A stretch of DNA of 64,000 bases from Streptomyces agglomeratus (GTDB taxonomy: Bacteria; Actinomycetota; Actinomycetes; Streptomycetales; Streptomycetaceae): NCBI RefSeq assembly GCF_001746415.1, contig NZ_MEHJ01000001.1, positions 2,873,001 through 2,937,000 of the forward strand, written 5' to 3'. Every line of letters begins with the position of its first letter. Position 1 is the first letter of the stretch. Below the pieces are notes generated by a model. It did no database searches. It saw only the letters and a program-made list of their open reading frames with translations, and was not told the origin of the DNA. Of the stretch, positions 44,005 to 52,485 are shown piece after piece. The translations under genes were made by a program, and so were the position numbers.

Positions 44005-45621
44005 ATGGCCAGTCATGTACGGGCAGCCGCCGTGGCAGCCGCTGCGCTCCTCGTCGCGGGAGCGGCCACCGGCTGCGGCAGCGGCTCTGCGGGCGGCGAC
44101 GACCGGCCCGCCGCGTCCTCCACGGCCTCCGCGCCGGCCACTTCCGCCGACCGGGAGCGCGGGCAGGACCCAGGCCCGGACGTGAGCGGCGGCCGGCTGC
44201 CCGCCCTCCCCGCCGCGCTCACCGGCCAGCGGCTCGACTGGAAGCGGTGCGCCGCGCCCGTCGGGGCGGGCCGTGACGCCCGGGCGCCCGGCGGCGACTG
44301 GCAGTGCGCCACCCTGACCGCGCCGCTGGACTACCGCGAGCCGGACGGCGGGACGATCGGCATCGCGCTGATCCGCTCCAGGGCCACGGACAGCGACCGG
44401 CGCGTCGGCTCGCTCCTGTTCAACTTCGGCGGCCCGGGCGGCTCGGGCGTGGCGGGCATGCCCGGCCACGCCCCCGGCTTCACGGCCCTGCACACCCGTT
44501 ACGACCTGGTCGCCTTCGACCCGCGCGGCGTCGCCGCGAGCTCCGCCGTCGTCTGCCGGGACGACCGGCAGACGGAGGCGTCCTTCCGGCTGGACTTCAC
44601 CCCCGACACCCGCGCCGAGGAGAGGAGCTACCTCGACGACGCGGTCGCCTTCGGCGCGGGCTGCGCCAAGCGCTCCGGAAAGGTCCTGCCGCACGTCGGA
44701 ACGAGCAACGCCGCCCGCGACATGGACCTCGTCCGCCAGGTGCTCGGCGACGAGAAGCTGCACTACTTCGGCTTCTCCTACGGCACGGAGCTGGGCGGCA
44801 CGTACGCCCATCTCTTCCCGCGCAGAGTCGGACGCATTGCACTGGACGCGGTCGTCGACCCGTCCGCGGACTTCGTCCGTCACGCGCGCAATCAGGTGCT
44901 CGGTTTCCAGCGCGCCCTGGACAACTACTTCGAGAGCACCGGCACCACCCCGGAGGCCGGTACGGCCCGCCTCGCGCGGCTTCTCGACCGGCTCGACAAG
45001 AAGCCCCTGCCGACCGGGACCGGCCGTCCCCTCACCGAGAGCCTCGCGGTCACGGGAGTGCTGTCGCAGCTCTACGGCGAGGACAGTTGGCCGACGCTCA
45101 CCGCGGCCCTGAACGAGGCGGAGAGCGGCGACGGCGGGACGCTGCTGCGGCTCGCCGACTCGTACAACAACCGCGACGAGAACGGGCGCTACGGCAGGGA
45201 CCAGCACGCCCAGCGCGCCATCAGCTGCGCCGACGCCAAGGGGCGGGTGAGCGCCGAGGAGGTCAGGACGGCCCACCTCGCCGACTTCCGCAAGGTCTCC
45301 CCCGTCTTCGGCCCCTTCCTGGCGTGGGACCTGGCCGGCTGGTGCGCCTCCTGGCCGGTCGACGGCGAGCACGAGACCCCCGAGGTCGGTGCCGAGGGCG
45401 CGGCCCCGATCCTGGTGATCGGCGGCAAGGGCGACTCGGCCACACCGTACGAGGGCTCGCTGCGGATGGTGGAGGAGCTGGGCGAGGGCGTCGGCGTGCA
45501 GATCACGTACGAGGGCGAGGGCCACGGCGCCTACCTCACGGGCAACGGATGCATAGCCAGCGCCGTGGACCGGTACTTCCTGGACGGCAAGGTCCCGGCG
45601 GACAACACCACCTGCTCGTAG
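44005..45621 (+). CDS. Secreted lipoprotein tripeptidyl aminopeptidase-like hydrolase (copy 2)
   Basis: A 538-residue paralogue of the preceding gene with the same layout. It has a lipoprotein signal (lipobox AATGC near residue 25), FNFGGPGGSGVAG, nucleophile Ser258 in FGFSYGTELGG, IGGKGDSATPYEGS where the catalytic acid is expected, and YEGEGHGAYLTG with the histidine. The ATG follows GGGGAG. The aspartate at the usual GDPATP position reads GDSATP, which keeps Asp. About half the residues match copy 1, so duplication is old. The upstream repeat array probably arose later. Predicted to be anchored outside the membrane and to take part in peptide scavenging or protein turnover. Confidence 0.9.
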   Translation: MASHVRAAAVAAAALLVAGAATGCGSGSAGGDDRPAASSTASAPATSADRERGQDPGPDVSGGRLPALPAALTGQRLDWKRCAAPVGAGRDARAPGGDWQCATLTAPLDYREPDGGTIGIALIRSRATDSDRRVGSLLFNFGGPGGSGVAGMPGHAPGFTALHTRYDLVAFDPRGVAASSAVVCRDDRQTEASFRLDFTPDTRAEERSYLDDAVAFGAGCAKRSGKVLPHVGTSNAARDMDLVRQVLGDEKLHYFGFSYGTELGGTYAHLFPRRVGRIALDAVVDPSADFVRHARNQVLGFQRALDNYFESTGTTPEAGTARLARLLDRLDKKPLPTGTGRPLTESLAVTGVLSQLYGEDSWPTLTAALNEAESGDGGTLLRLADSYNNRDENGRYGRDQHAQRAISCADAKGRVSAEEVRTAHLADFRKVSPVFGPFLAWDLAGWCASWPVDGEHETPEVGAEGAAPILVIGGKGDSATPYEGSLRMVEELGEGVGVQITYEGEGHGAYLTGNGCIASAVDRYFLDGKVPADNTTCS

Positions 45622-45687
45622 CAGCGGACAGCGCCGCCCACGGCGTGTACGCCCGGCCTGCCCGCGCACCACTGTCACAGTTGGCGT

Positions 45688-45707
45688 AAATCCCGAATGT
45701 CGGATTT
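45688..45707. promoter_or_regulatory. Inverted repeat before the parA-like gene
   Basis: AAATCC and GGATTT are arranged as an inverted repeat with an eight-base spacer, in an AT-richer segment about 25-40 bases before the start. It could be an operator for autoregulation; this is inference. Confidence 0.35.
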
Positions 45708-45729
45708 GCGTGAATCAGGGAGAGTGGTC

Positions 45730-46494
45730 GTGGCACACGTACACGTGATCCTCAATCAGAAGGGCGGCGTGGGTAAATCCACGCTCGCCGTCAACCTCGC
45801 CGCCGTCACGGCCGACGTGCTCGGCGCCGGGCCCGAGGGCGGGCGGCCGCCCGTCGTCGCCGTCTCGATCGACCCGCAGGGCTCCGCGGTGTGGTGGTCG
45901 GAACGGGTCGGCGACGGCCTGCCGTTCGACTTCGTCCAGGCGCACGACGACCTCCCCGGGCTCGCCGCGCTCTCCCGCATCCCCTCCGCCCAGCACGTCT
46001 TCGTCGACACCCCCGGCTGGCTCGACCTGGCCGGGACCGGCGGCGACGACCCCCTCGGGAGGGGAGCCGCAGCCGACGCGCTGCGCGCCGTCCTGGACAA
46101 CGCGCACGACGTGATCGTGCCCATCGAACCCGAACCACTCGGATTCCAGCCCACCCAGCGCACCGTCGAGCGCGTCGTGAAGCCGCGCGGGCTGCCGTTC
46201 CGCGTGGTCATCAACAACTGGGACCCGCGCGACGGCAAGGCGGACCTCGACCAGACCCGGGCGTTCGTCGAGGCCCAGGGCTGGCCCCTCGCGCGGACCG
46301 TCGTACGCCACTACAAGCTGCACACCCGGGCGTCCGCCGACGGCCTCGTCGTCACGCAGTACGGCGCCAACCGCGTCGCACTCCAGGCCCGCGAGGACTT
46401 CTTCCGGCTCGCGCTGGAGGTCGGCCTGGCGGTGATCCCGGCCCCGGCCAGGCCCCGGCGCGCCCGCGCCGCCAAGAAGGCGGTGAGCCGCTGA
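45730..46494 (+). CDS. ParA-family ATPase
   Basis: A 254-residue ParA/MinD-type ATPase with the deviant Walker A (NQKGGVGKSTLAVNL), AVSIDPQGSAVWWSE as the A' region and VFVDTPGWLDLAG as Walker B. The ATP-sandwich lysine is thus present. The GTG at 45730 lies seven bases after GGGAG; upstream in-frame starts at 45697 and 45724 are less well placed. The stop shares a base with the ParB-like start (TGATG). This is not the origin-proximal soj/spo0J pair, since neither gidB nor rnpA is nearby. It may segregate another cargo or be a captured plasmid cassette. Confidence 0.85.
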   Translation: MAHVHVILNQKGGVGKSTLAVNLAAVTADVLGAGPEGGRPPVVAVSIDPQGSAVWWSERVGDGLPFDFVQAHDDLPGLAALSRIPSAQHVFVDTPGWLDLAGTGGDDPLGRGAAADALRAVLDNAHDVIVPIEPEPLGFQPTQRTVERVVKPRGLPFRVVINNWDPRDGKADLDQTRAFVEAQGWPLARTVVRHYKLHTRASADGLVVTQYGANRVALQAREDFFRLALEVGLAVIPAPARPRRARAAKKAVSR

Positions 46495-47297
46495 TGGGCC
46501 GCCGCACCGACCTCGCCACCCTGCTCACCCCGGGCGACGACCCCGTGCCGCCGGCCGGGCGGGACGCGTACCCGCTGACCGTTCCCGTCACGGACCTCGC
46601 CGAGAACCCCGACAACCCGCGCCACGAGCTGCGCGACCTCGACGGCCTGGCCGAGACGCTGCGCGAACGCGGAGTGCTCCAGGCCCTCGGCGTCGTCTCG
46701 CGCGGCGCCTTCCTCGCCGTGCATCCGCAGCACGAGGGGGCCGTCGGCGACGCCCCGTACGTCGTCCTGCACGGCCACCGCAGGCTCGCGGCCGCAAAGC
46801 TCGCCGGGCTGCGCGAAGTGCCGGTGCTCGTACGGGAGGACGCGACCCGTACGGACGAGGACGCGCTGATCGAGAACGTCCAGCGCGACGACCTCACCGA
46901 GCTGGAACAGGCACAGGCCATCCAGGGCCTGATCACGTCGTACGGCTACTCGCAGCGGCAGGTGGCCGCCCGGATCGGCAAGACCCAGGGGTTCGTGTCC
47001 CAGCGGCTGTCCCTGATGAAGCTGCGCGAAGACCTTCAGGAGGCGCTGGCCGACGGGCGCGTCTCCGTCGAGGACGCCCGGCGCATCGCGCGGCTGCCGC
47101 GCGACGAACAGCGGCTGCCCGGCGACGCGCCCCTCGATGCCCCCGCGCCCGTACCGAAGGCGCGGCGGCGGCGCGATTACGGCGTAATCACCCTCGACAG
47201 CCGCGGTACGCCGGAGGAGCTGGTCGAGGTACTGCGCCGCAACCTGGCGCCCGCCGCGCTGGAAAGGGTGGCCGAACTGCTCGCCGGCGCGCGCTGA
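46494..47297 (+). CDS. ParB/RepB/Spo0J-family protein
   Basis: A 267-residue ParB-like protein. The N-terminal ParB/Srx domain has the CTP-binding region with GHRRLAAAKLAG in place of the canonical GERRxRA, then ENVQRDDLTELEQAQAI. A helix-turn-helix follows at about residues 150-185 (YSQRQVAARIGKTQGFVSQRLSLMKL). The C-terminal dimerisation region is short. The ATG overlaps the parA stop, so the two are coupled. No canonical chromosomal parS (GTTTCACGTGAAAC) was noticed in the window, and the GERR change suggests a different site or altered CTP switch. It ends at a 19-bp perfect terminator. Confidence 0.85.
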   Translation: MGRRTDLATLLTPGDDPVPPAGRDAYPLTVPVTDLAENPDNPRHELRDLDGLAETLRERGVLQALGVVSRGAFLAVHPQHEGAVGDAPYVVLHGHRRLAAAKLAGLREVPVLVREDATRTDEDALIENVQRDDLTELEQAQAIQGLITSYGYSQRQVAARIGKTQGFVSQRLSLMKLREDLQEALADGRVSVEDARRIARLPRDEQRLPGDAPLDAPAPVPKARRRRDYGVITLDSRGTPEELVEVLRRNLAPAALERVAELLAGAR

Positions 47298-47319
47298 CCG
47301 CGCCCTGCCCCCGGACGCG

Positions 47320-47362
47320 CGAAGGGGCCGTCCCGCACATGACGTGCGGGACGGCCCCTTCG
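47320..47362. terminator. Terminator between the parAB-like pair and moeZ
   Basis: CGAAGGGGCCGTCCCGCAC (47320-47338) pairs perfectly with 47344-47362 across ATGAC, a 19-bp stem between convergent genes. Confidence 0.9.
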
Positions 47363-47439
47363 TACATAGACCTGCGTACGACACCAGCAGGGAAACAGCA
47401 GGGCCTGCGAAACCGCGGGGCCCGCGAAAACTGCGGGGC

Positions 47440-48618
47440 CTAGTAGATCGGCTTCTGCGGCTCGATCTGGTTGACCCAGCCGATGACTCCGCCGCCGACG
47501 TGCACCGCATCCGAGAAGCCCGCGGACTTCAGCACCGCGAGGACCTCGGCACTGCGGACACCCGTCTTGCAGTGCAGGACGATGCGCCTGTCCTGCGGCA
47601 TGTCCTGGAGGGCGGAGCCCATGAGGAACTCGTTCTTGGGGATGAGCCGCGCACCCGGAATCGCGACGATCTCGAACTCGTTCGGCTCGCGGACGTCGAT
47701 GATGTCGATCTTCTCGTCGGAGTCGATCCACTCCTTGAGCTGCTTGGGAGTGATCGTCGAACCCAGCGCCGCCTCCTGCGCCTCCTCGGACACGACGCCG
47801 CAGAAGGCTTCGTAGTCGATGAGCTCGGTGACGGTCGGGTTCTCGCCGCAGACCGCGCAGTCGGGGTCCTTGCGGACCTTGACCTGGCGGTACTGCATCT
47901 CCAGGGCGTCGTAGATCATCAGCCGGCCGACCAGCGGGTCACCCACACCGGCCAGCAGCTTGATCGCCTCGGTGACCTGGATCGAGCCGATGGACGCGCA
48001 GAGCACGCCCAGCACGCCGCCCTCGGCGCAGGACGGGACCATGCCCGGCGGCGGGGGCTCGGGGTAGAGGCAGCGGTAGCAGGGGCCGTGCTCGGACCAG
48101 AAGACGGACGCCTGGCCGTCGAAGCGGTAGATCGAGCCCCAGACGTACGGCTTGTTGAGCAGCACGCACGCGTCGTTGACCAGGTAGCGGGTCGCGAAGT
48201 TGTCGGTGCCGTCGACGATCAGGTCGTACTGGGAGAAGATCTCCATCACGTTCTCGGCTTCGAGCCGCTCTTCGTGAAGAACCACATTCACGTACGGGTT
48301 GATGCCGAGGACCGAGTCACGGGCGGACTCGGCCTTCGAGCGGCCGATGTCGGCCTGGCTGTGGATGATCTGGCGTTGCAGGTTCGACTCGTCGACCTCG
48401 TCGAACTCCACGATGCCGAGCGTGCCGACGCCGGCCGCGGCGAGGTACATGAGCGCGGGCGAACCCAGGCCGCCGGCGCCCACGGCGAGCACCTTGGCGT
48501 TCTTCAGCCGCTTCTGCCCGTCCATCCCGACGTCCGGGATGATCAGGTGGCGGGAGTACCTGCGAACCTCGTCAACAGTGAGCTCGGCAGCGGGCTCGAC
48601 CAGGGGTGGCAGCGACAC
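47440..48618 (-). CDS. moeZ: Adenylyltransferase/sulfurtransferase MoeZ
   Basis: A 392-residue two-domain enzyme. The N-terminal E1-like domain carries the nucleotide motif VLAVGAGGLGSPAL, the arginine finger region SNLQRQIIHSQADIGRSKAE, and zinc cysteines CYRC and CAVC. The C-terminal rhodanese domain has the persulfide cysteine in LHCKTGVRSAE. It adenylates and thiocarboxylates sulphur-carrier proteins for molybdopterin, thiamine, cysteine and secondary-metabolite pathways in actinomycetes. The GTG start has GGAG at proper spacing. The stop codon lies near a terminator shared with the ParB-like gene. It probably supplies MoaD for the MoaE encoded at 13.3 kb. Confidence 0.95.
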   Translation of the reverse strand: MSLPPLVEPAAELTVDEVRRYSRHLIIPDVGMDGQKRLKNAKVLAVGAGGLGSPALMYLAAAGVGTLGIVEFDEVDESNLQRQIIHSQADIGRSKAESARDSVLGINPYVNVVLHEERLEAENVMEIFSQYDLIVDGTDNFATRYLVNDACVLLNKPYVWGSIYRFDGQASVFWSEHGPCYRCLYPEPPPPGMVPSCAEGGVLGVLCASIGSIQVTEAIKLLAGVGDPLVGRLMIYDALEMQYRQVKVRKDPDCAVCGENPTVTELIDYEAFCGVVSEEAQEAALGSTITPKQLKEWIDSDEKIDIIDVREPNEFEIVAIPGARLIPKNEFLMGSALQDMPQDRRIVLHCKTGVRSAEVLAVLKSAGFSDAVHVGGGVIGWVNQIEPQKPIY

Positions 48619-48681
48619 GGGGACTCCGTAGGTCGGTCAAACAGTACGGTTGTTCTCCGCGTAACACTGCCACGCCCCTTC

Positions 48682-49467
48682 TCATTCCGAGACACCCGGT
48701 CCGATCCGCGAGACGATTTCGTCCCAGTAGCCGGGCAGAGTCTCGAATGGTGCGTTTTGTCCGTCACCGTCGCTGTAGCCGCAGCCGTAGTCGCCGACGG
48801 CCGTCCGGTCCGTCATGAAGACCGTCCCGGCACCCTGCCAGCGGGCGATACGGACGGCCTCGTCCAGGTGCGTGCGCGGCAGCCCGTGCACCAGGTGGCA
48901 GAAGCGCTCGGGAGGGTGGTCCGCCGTCCATTCCGCCACCTGTGACCAGCGGTAGTCCGTCCACGGCCCCGAGAACGTCACCAGCTGGTCCGCGCTCTCG
49001 GCGTAGCCGGGATACGGGTGTGTGCCGTGCCCGAGGACCAGGTGGGCGCCGTCCTCCGGGACGCCGGACAGTGTGGTGGTCACGCGGCGCACCCCCGGCA
49101 GGTCTGTCCGGTCGCTGGGACAGCGGTCCAGATAGAAGCCGTCGACCCGGTACCAGTCGCGGAACCGGTGCGCGTCGGAGACGAGCTCACCGAAGGAGCG
49201 CGCCCCGTACGCCATGTCGATCCGGCCCAGGACGCGCACCCCGGCGTTGCGGAGGCGGCCTGCGGCCTCCAGGCAGTGCGGGTCGGGGCGGTCGCCCGGC
49301 CCGTCGGCCACGTTGAGCGCCACCCAGTGCAGCGGCGTACCGGGGCGGTTGAGTTCGCCCCACTCGACGGGGGCGACGAGCGGGTGCGCGTACCCGGGGA
49401 CCCCGATGCCCATGCGGTCGGCGGCGGTCGCGGCCTGTTGCCGCCTGGGCCTGGTCAGATGCGGCAT
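48682..49467 (-). CDS. Spherulation-specific family 4 (spherulin-4/GH135-like) protein
   Basis: A 261-residue TIM-barrel-like protein. Family marks are LHWVALNVADGPGDRPDP (the NPxxGPG block), VRVLGRIDMAYGARS and VDGFYLDRCPSD. Asp114 of the last block sits where fungal Sph3 has its catalytic Asp-Glu pair, but the next residue is Arg instead of Glu. Sph3 is a GH135 glycosidase acting on galactosaminogalactan. No signal peptide is visible, unlike secreted members, so a cytoplasmic or membrane-associated role is possible. It is the last gene of an operon with a PelF-like glycosyltransferase and an epimerase, overlapping the latter by 13 bases. Confidence 0.85.
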   Translation of the reverse strand: MPHLTRPRRQQAATAADRMGIGVPGYAHPLVAPVEWGELNRPGTPLHWVALNVADGPGDRPDPHCLEAAGRLRNAGVRVLGRIDMAYGARSFGELVSDAHRFRDWYRVDGFYLDRCPSDRTDLPGVRRVTTTLSGVPEDGAHLVLGHGTHPYPGYAESADQLVTFSGPWTDYRWSQVAEWTADHPPERFCHLVHGLPRTHLDEAVRIARWQGAGTVFMTDRTAVGDYGCGYSDGDGQNAPFETLPGYWDEIVSRIGPGVSE

Positions 49468-50465
49468 GCGGCCTCCATCCAGATGTCGGCGAGCGACTCC
49501 TCCAGGTTGATCCGGGGCCGCCAGCCGAGGCGGTCGCGCGCGGTGCGCACGTCGGCCTGCTGCCAGCTGCCGCAGCCGTCCGGGTACGGGTACGGGGTTC
49601 CCAGGTGATCCGGGGACATCTCGCCGCGTTGCGGCCCCACCGAGGAGAGCACGCTGCCCACTCCGCCGTTGCGCGCGGCCGCCGCCGCGCTGCCCGGGAC
49701 GTAGCCGGAGGGCGCGTCGAGCTCGTGGAGCGCGCCGCCGTAGCCGGCGACCCTGGCCAGGACGGCGGCGGCGTCCCGCAGCCGGACCGCGCGGCCGGTG
49801 CCGATGTTGACGGCGCCCTGCGCGGCGGAGAGCGAGGCCGCGTGCACGGCGCGCGCCACATCGCGTACGTCGACGAAGTCCCGCTGCACGCCGAGGCCGC
49901 TCAGCTTCAGCTCGCCGTCCCCGGACTGCATCGCCCGCCGCATCGCCTCGGCGAGGCGGCCCAGCGGCGAGCCCGCCGGCGTTCCGGGTCCGACCGGTGA
50001 GAAGACCCGGAGCACGACGGCGTCGAGCCCGGAGCCGAGCACCAGCTCGGTGGCGGCGAGCTTGCTGACGCCGTACGGGCCGCCGGGGCGGGGCACGGCG
50101 TCCTCGGCGGTGGACGACCCCGGCTGCGAGGGTCCGTACTCGGCGGCGCAGCCGAGCTGCACGAGCCGCGCTCCGCAGCCGCTGCGGCGCAGTGCCTCGC
50201 AGACGGTCGCGACGGCGACGGTGTTGTGCCGGGTCAGTTCGCGGGCGCCGCCGCGGGTGGCGCCGGCGCAGTTGATGACGACGCCGGGGTGCACGGCGTC
50301 CAGGAAGCGGGTCAGCGCACCGGGGCTGCCGGTGGCGAGGTCGAACCGTACGTCGGCGTCGTCGCCCCGCCCGAGGGCGGTGAGCTGCACGGCCGGGTCG
50401 GCGAGCAGCCGGTCGGCGACGAAGCGGCCGAGATATCCGTTGGCACCCAGCAGCAGCACCCTCAT
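49455..50465 (-). CDS. NAD-dependent sugar epimerase/dehydratase (extended SDR)
   Basis: A 336-residue extended SDR. It has the NAD motif VLLLGANGYLGRFVADRLL at the N-terminus, VINCAGATRGG, catalytic YxxxK in GPYGVSKLAATE, LRVFSPVGPGTPAGS and a C-terminal substrate segment (RPRINLEESLADIW). It should act on a nucleotide sugar such as UDP-hexose or UDP-HexNAc. The ATG follows GAGGGG. The reading frame remains open upstream for about 130 codons across the GGTCCGGT repeat, but that part is Pro/Thr/Asp/His repeats unlike the family. Its operon partners suggest it supplies the sugar donor for an exopolysaccharide. Confidence 0.87.
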   Translation of the reverse strand: MRVLLLGANGYLGRFVADRLLADPAVQLTALGRGDDADVRFDLATGSPGALTRFLDAVHPGVVINCAGATRGGARELTRHNTVAVATVCEALRRSGCGARLVQLGCAAEYGPSQPGSSTAEDAVPRPGGPYGVSKLAATELVLGSGLDAVVLRVFSPVGPGTPAGSPLGRLAEAMRRAMQSGDGELKLSGLGVQRDFVDVRDVARAVHAASLSAAQGAVNIGTGRAVRLRDAAAVLARVAGYGGALHELDAPSGYVPGSAAAAARNGGVGSVLSSVGPQRGEMSPDHLGTPYPYPDGCGSWQQADVRTARDRLGWRPRINLEESLADIWMEAACRI

Positions 50466-50603
50466 CGCGCGTCCCCTCGGTGCCGACCGGCGGAAGTTGG
50501 GGGTTGGGGGGTCATGGTCACGTTCTCCTTCGGGGATGTTGCGGTGAGTGCTGCGGTGTACGCCCGCGGCGTCGGCTCCGCGGGAGGCTGGACGGATTGG
50601 TGC

Positions 50604-50796
50604 GGTCCGGTTCGGTCCGGGTGCGGTGTGGTCCGCTGTGGTGTGGTCCGGTCCGACGGTGGGCCGGTCCGGTGGTGGGCCGGTCCGGTGGTGGGCCGGT
50701 CCGGTCCGACGGTGGTCCGGTCCGGTGTGGTCCGGTCCGGTGGTGGGCCGGTCCGGTGTGGTCCGGTCCGGTTGTGGTCCGGTCCGGTGGTCAGGT
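50604..50796. repeat. GGTCCGGT-type tandem repeat tract
   Basis: About 190 bases of overlapping short units (GGTCCGGT, GGTGGGCCGGTCCGGT, GGTGTGGTCCGGTCC), with strong strand bias of G/T over A/C. The block CCGGTGGTGGGCCGGT recurs several times. It fills most of the 337-base gap between the membrane-protein and epimerase genes. In the epimerase frame it reads as a Pro/Thr/Asp/His-rich repeat. No palindromic spacing or protein-binding array is obvious. Confidence 0.85.
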
Positions 50797-50802
50797 GGTT
50801 GG

Positions 50803-52485
50803 TCAGTGGGGCGGGCCGTGGCGTCCGTCGGGGCCGTGCCGTCCGTCTTGTCGTTCACGGCCGTCCCTTCGGGCCCCGCCGTCCGGCCCCTTCGGGCGGG
50901 GGTCGGCGGTTTCCGGCCGGCCGGCGTGGGCCGAGGTGCGGGAGAGGGCCGCGGTGGCGTGGACCAGCAGGGCGAGCGCGGGCAGGGCGCAGGCGGCGGC
51001 GGGTACGGTGCCCGGGCCGCCGGCCCCGACGAGGTACTCGACGGGCCGGGCGAGGAAGCCGCAGCCGGGCAGGCGGGCCGCCAGTACGGCGGCAAGGGCG
51101 GTGATCTGTAGGGCGGCAGCGGCGGCAAGGCCCGCCTGCGCGGGGCGGGGAAAACCGTGGACGGTGAGCAGCCGGGCGAGGAAGAGGAGCGCGCCCAGAG
51201 CGACGCCGGCGGCGAGAGGGGCCCGGCCGCTGCCCCCGGCCGCGCTCACCACGGCGATCTGGAGACAGAGGAGTACGCCCACGAAGAGCCCGGTGAGGCC
51301 GATCAGGAGCGGACGTACCGACGCCGCGAACTCCTCGGTGCCCCGGCTCGTGGCGAGCTTGCGCCGCGCCTGTACGCCGAGGAGGTGCGCGCACCACGCG
51401 GCCGGGACGAGGGCCCACGCGAGGGCCACGAGCGTCGTGCTCTCCATCGGCCACGGTCCGTCGGGGCCGCCCGCGACGAGCTGACCGAGCAGCCCGTCGC
51501 CGAAGACGGCGTACGCGAGCAGCCAGCACACCCACAGGCGTGCGGCGGGCGCTGTGCGCCCCTCGGCGCGCAGGGGGCCGTGGCGCAGGCACAGGGTGAC
51601 GGCGACCGCGACGACCAGTACCCCGGTCGCGGCGACCGCCCACCCCACGCGGCCTGTGGTGAGTCGGAGCCCGGCGGCCGTGAGGGCGCACGCGACGCCG
51701 GGCAGCAGCGCGTACGCGATCCAGCCGGCGCGCCCCCGGGGCGTACGCGCGGGGGCGTGCACGGCGCTGTCACCGACCCGCGGCACACGTGCGTACAGCT
51801 CCTCGGCCAGCGCGAAGACGTCCCGGTGGCGGAAACGCGCGGCGGTCCTGTCGGTCACCCCGTGCGCTTCGAGCCCGGCGGCGATCTCCAGTGGGTCGAC
51901 GGCCCGCTCGCACAGCTCCCGGTGGCGGTGCATCAGCGCCCGTACCGGGTCCGCGGGTCCACGGCGCGGCGGCGACACGGCGGTGCCGGGGACGGCGGCT
52001 CCCGGGCCGGGGTCGGCGGATGCGGGGGCGGGGGCGGCGGATGCGGGGGGGGCGGCCGTCAGCGGGGCGCCGGTGTCCCACGCGCCGGGACTCAGCGGGG
52101 TACGGGGGGCGTCCCACACGCCCCCGCCGGGGGCAGCCGGTGTACGGGCTGCGCTCATCGACATGCCTCCTCCACTGACGTTCGGTCCACCGGCCCCGCT
52201 CCCGCCCCGAACGCCCCCGGCAACCACCGCAGTTGCGGTCGCGGTCGCGGGGTTCCCGGGCGTGGTCGCGGTCGCCGGCATCGCGGTCGCCGTCCCCGCC
52301 CCACTCCCGGAGGCGAGGGTTCCGGGGGGCGACGCGGTCCCCGCCGTGCCCGATGCCCCCGTGGCAGCCGCTGCCCGTGCGGTGGCCGTTGCCCGAACCG
52401 TGGCCGCTGCTCCCGTGATGGCCGAAGGCCCCGTACCGGCCGAGGGTCTCGCCGGATCCTGCTGTCCGCCGTGTCGCTCAGACAT
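50803..52485 (-). CDS. Polytopic membrane protein of the glycosyltransferase operon
   Basis: A 560-residue protein. Residues 1-190 are low-complexity Ala/Thr/Gly/Pro. Next is a small conserved soluble block (VRALMHRHRELCERAVDPLEIAAGLEAHGVTDRTAARFRHRDVFALAEELY). About eight membrane helices follow from residue 250 on (e.g. IAYALLPGVACALTAAGL, GWAVAATGVLVVAVAVTLCL, LLIGLTGLFVGVLLCLQIAV). The C-terminus is polar with DGRHG repeats. The ATG follows GGGGGAG, and its start overlaps the end of the PelF-like gene by eight bases, fixing the operon. It does not look like a MOP flippase (PelG). It may be a transporter or scaffold for polysaccharide export; no family was recognised. Confidence 0.8.
   Translation of the reverse strand: MSERHGGQQDPARPSAGTGPSAITGAAATVRATATARAAAATGASGTAGTASPPGTLASGSGAGTATAMPATATTPGNPATATATAVVAGGVRGGSGAGGPNVSGGGMSMSAARTPAAPGGGVWDAPRTPLSPGAWDTGAPLTAAPPASAAPAPASADPGPGAAVPGTAVSPPRRGPADPVRALMHRHRELCERAVDPLEIAAGLEAHGVTDRTAARFRHRDVFALAEELYARVPRVGDSAVHAPARTPRGRAGWIAYALLPGVACALTAAGLRLTTGRVGWAVAATGVLVVAVAVTLCLRHGPLRAEGRTAPAARLWVCWLLAYAVFGDGLLGQLVAGGPDGPWPMESTTLVALAWALVPAAWCAHLLGVQARRKLATSRGTEEFAASVRPLLIGLTGLFVGVLLCLQIAVVSAAGGSGRAPLAAGVALGALLFLARLLTVHGFPRPAQAGLAAAAALQITALAAVLAARLPGCGFLARPVEYLVGAGGPGTVPAAACALPALALLVHATAALSRTSAHAGRPETADPRPKGPDGGARRDGRERQDGRHGPDGRHGPPH

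Noticed and set aside
45697..47297. Canonical parS site near the ParAB-like genes
   Set aside because: No GTTTCACGTGAAAC or close variant was noticed by eye; only an unrelated inverted repeat precedes parA. A proper motif scan was not possible.
50604..50796. CRISPR array or integron-like array in the GGTCCGGT tract
   Set aside because: Units are short, overlapping and lack unique spacers, and no cas or integrase gene is present.
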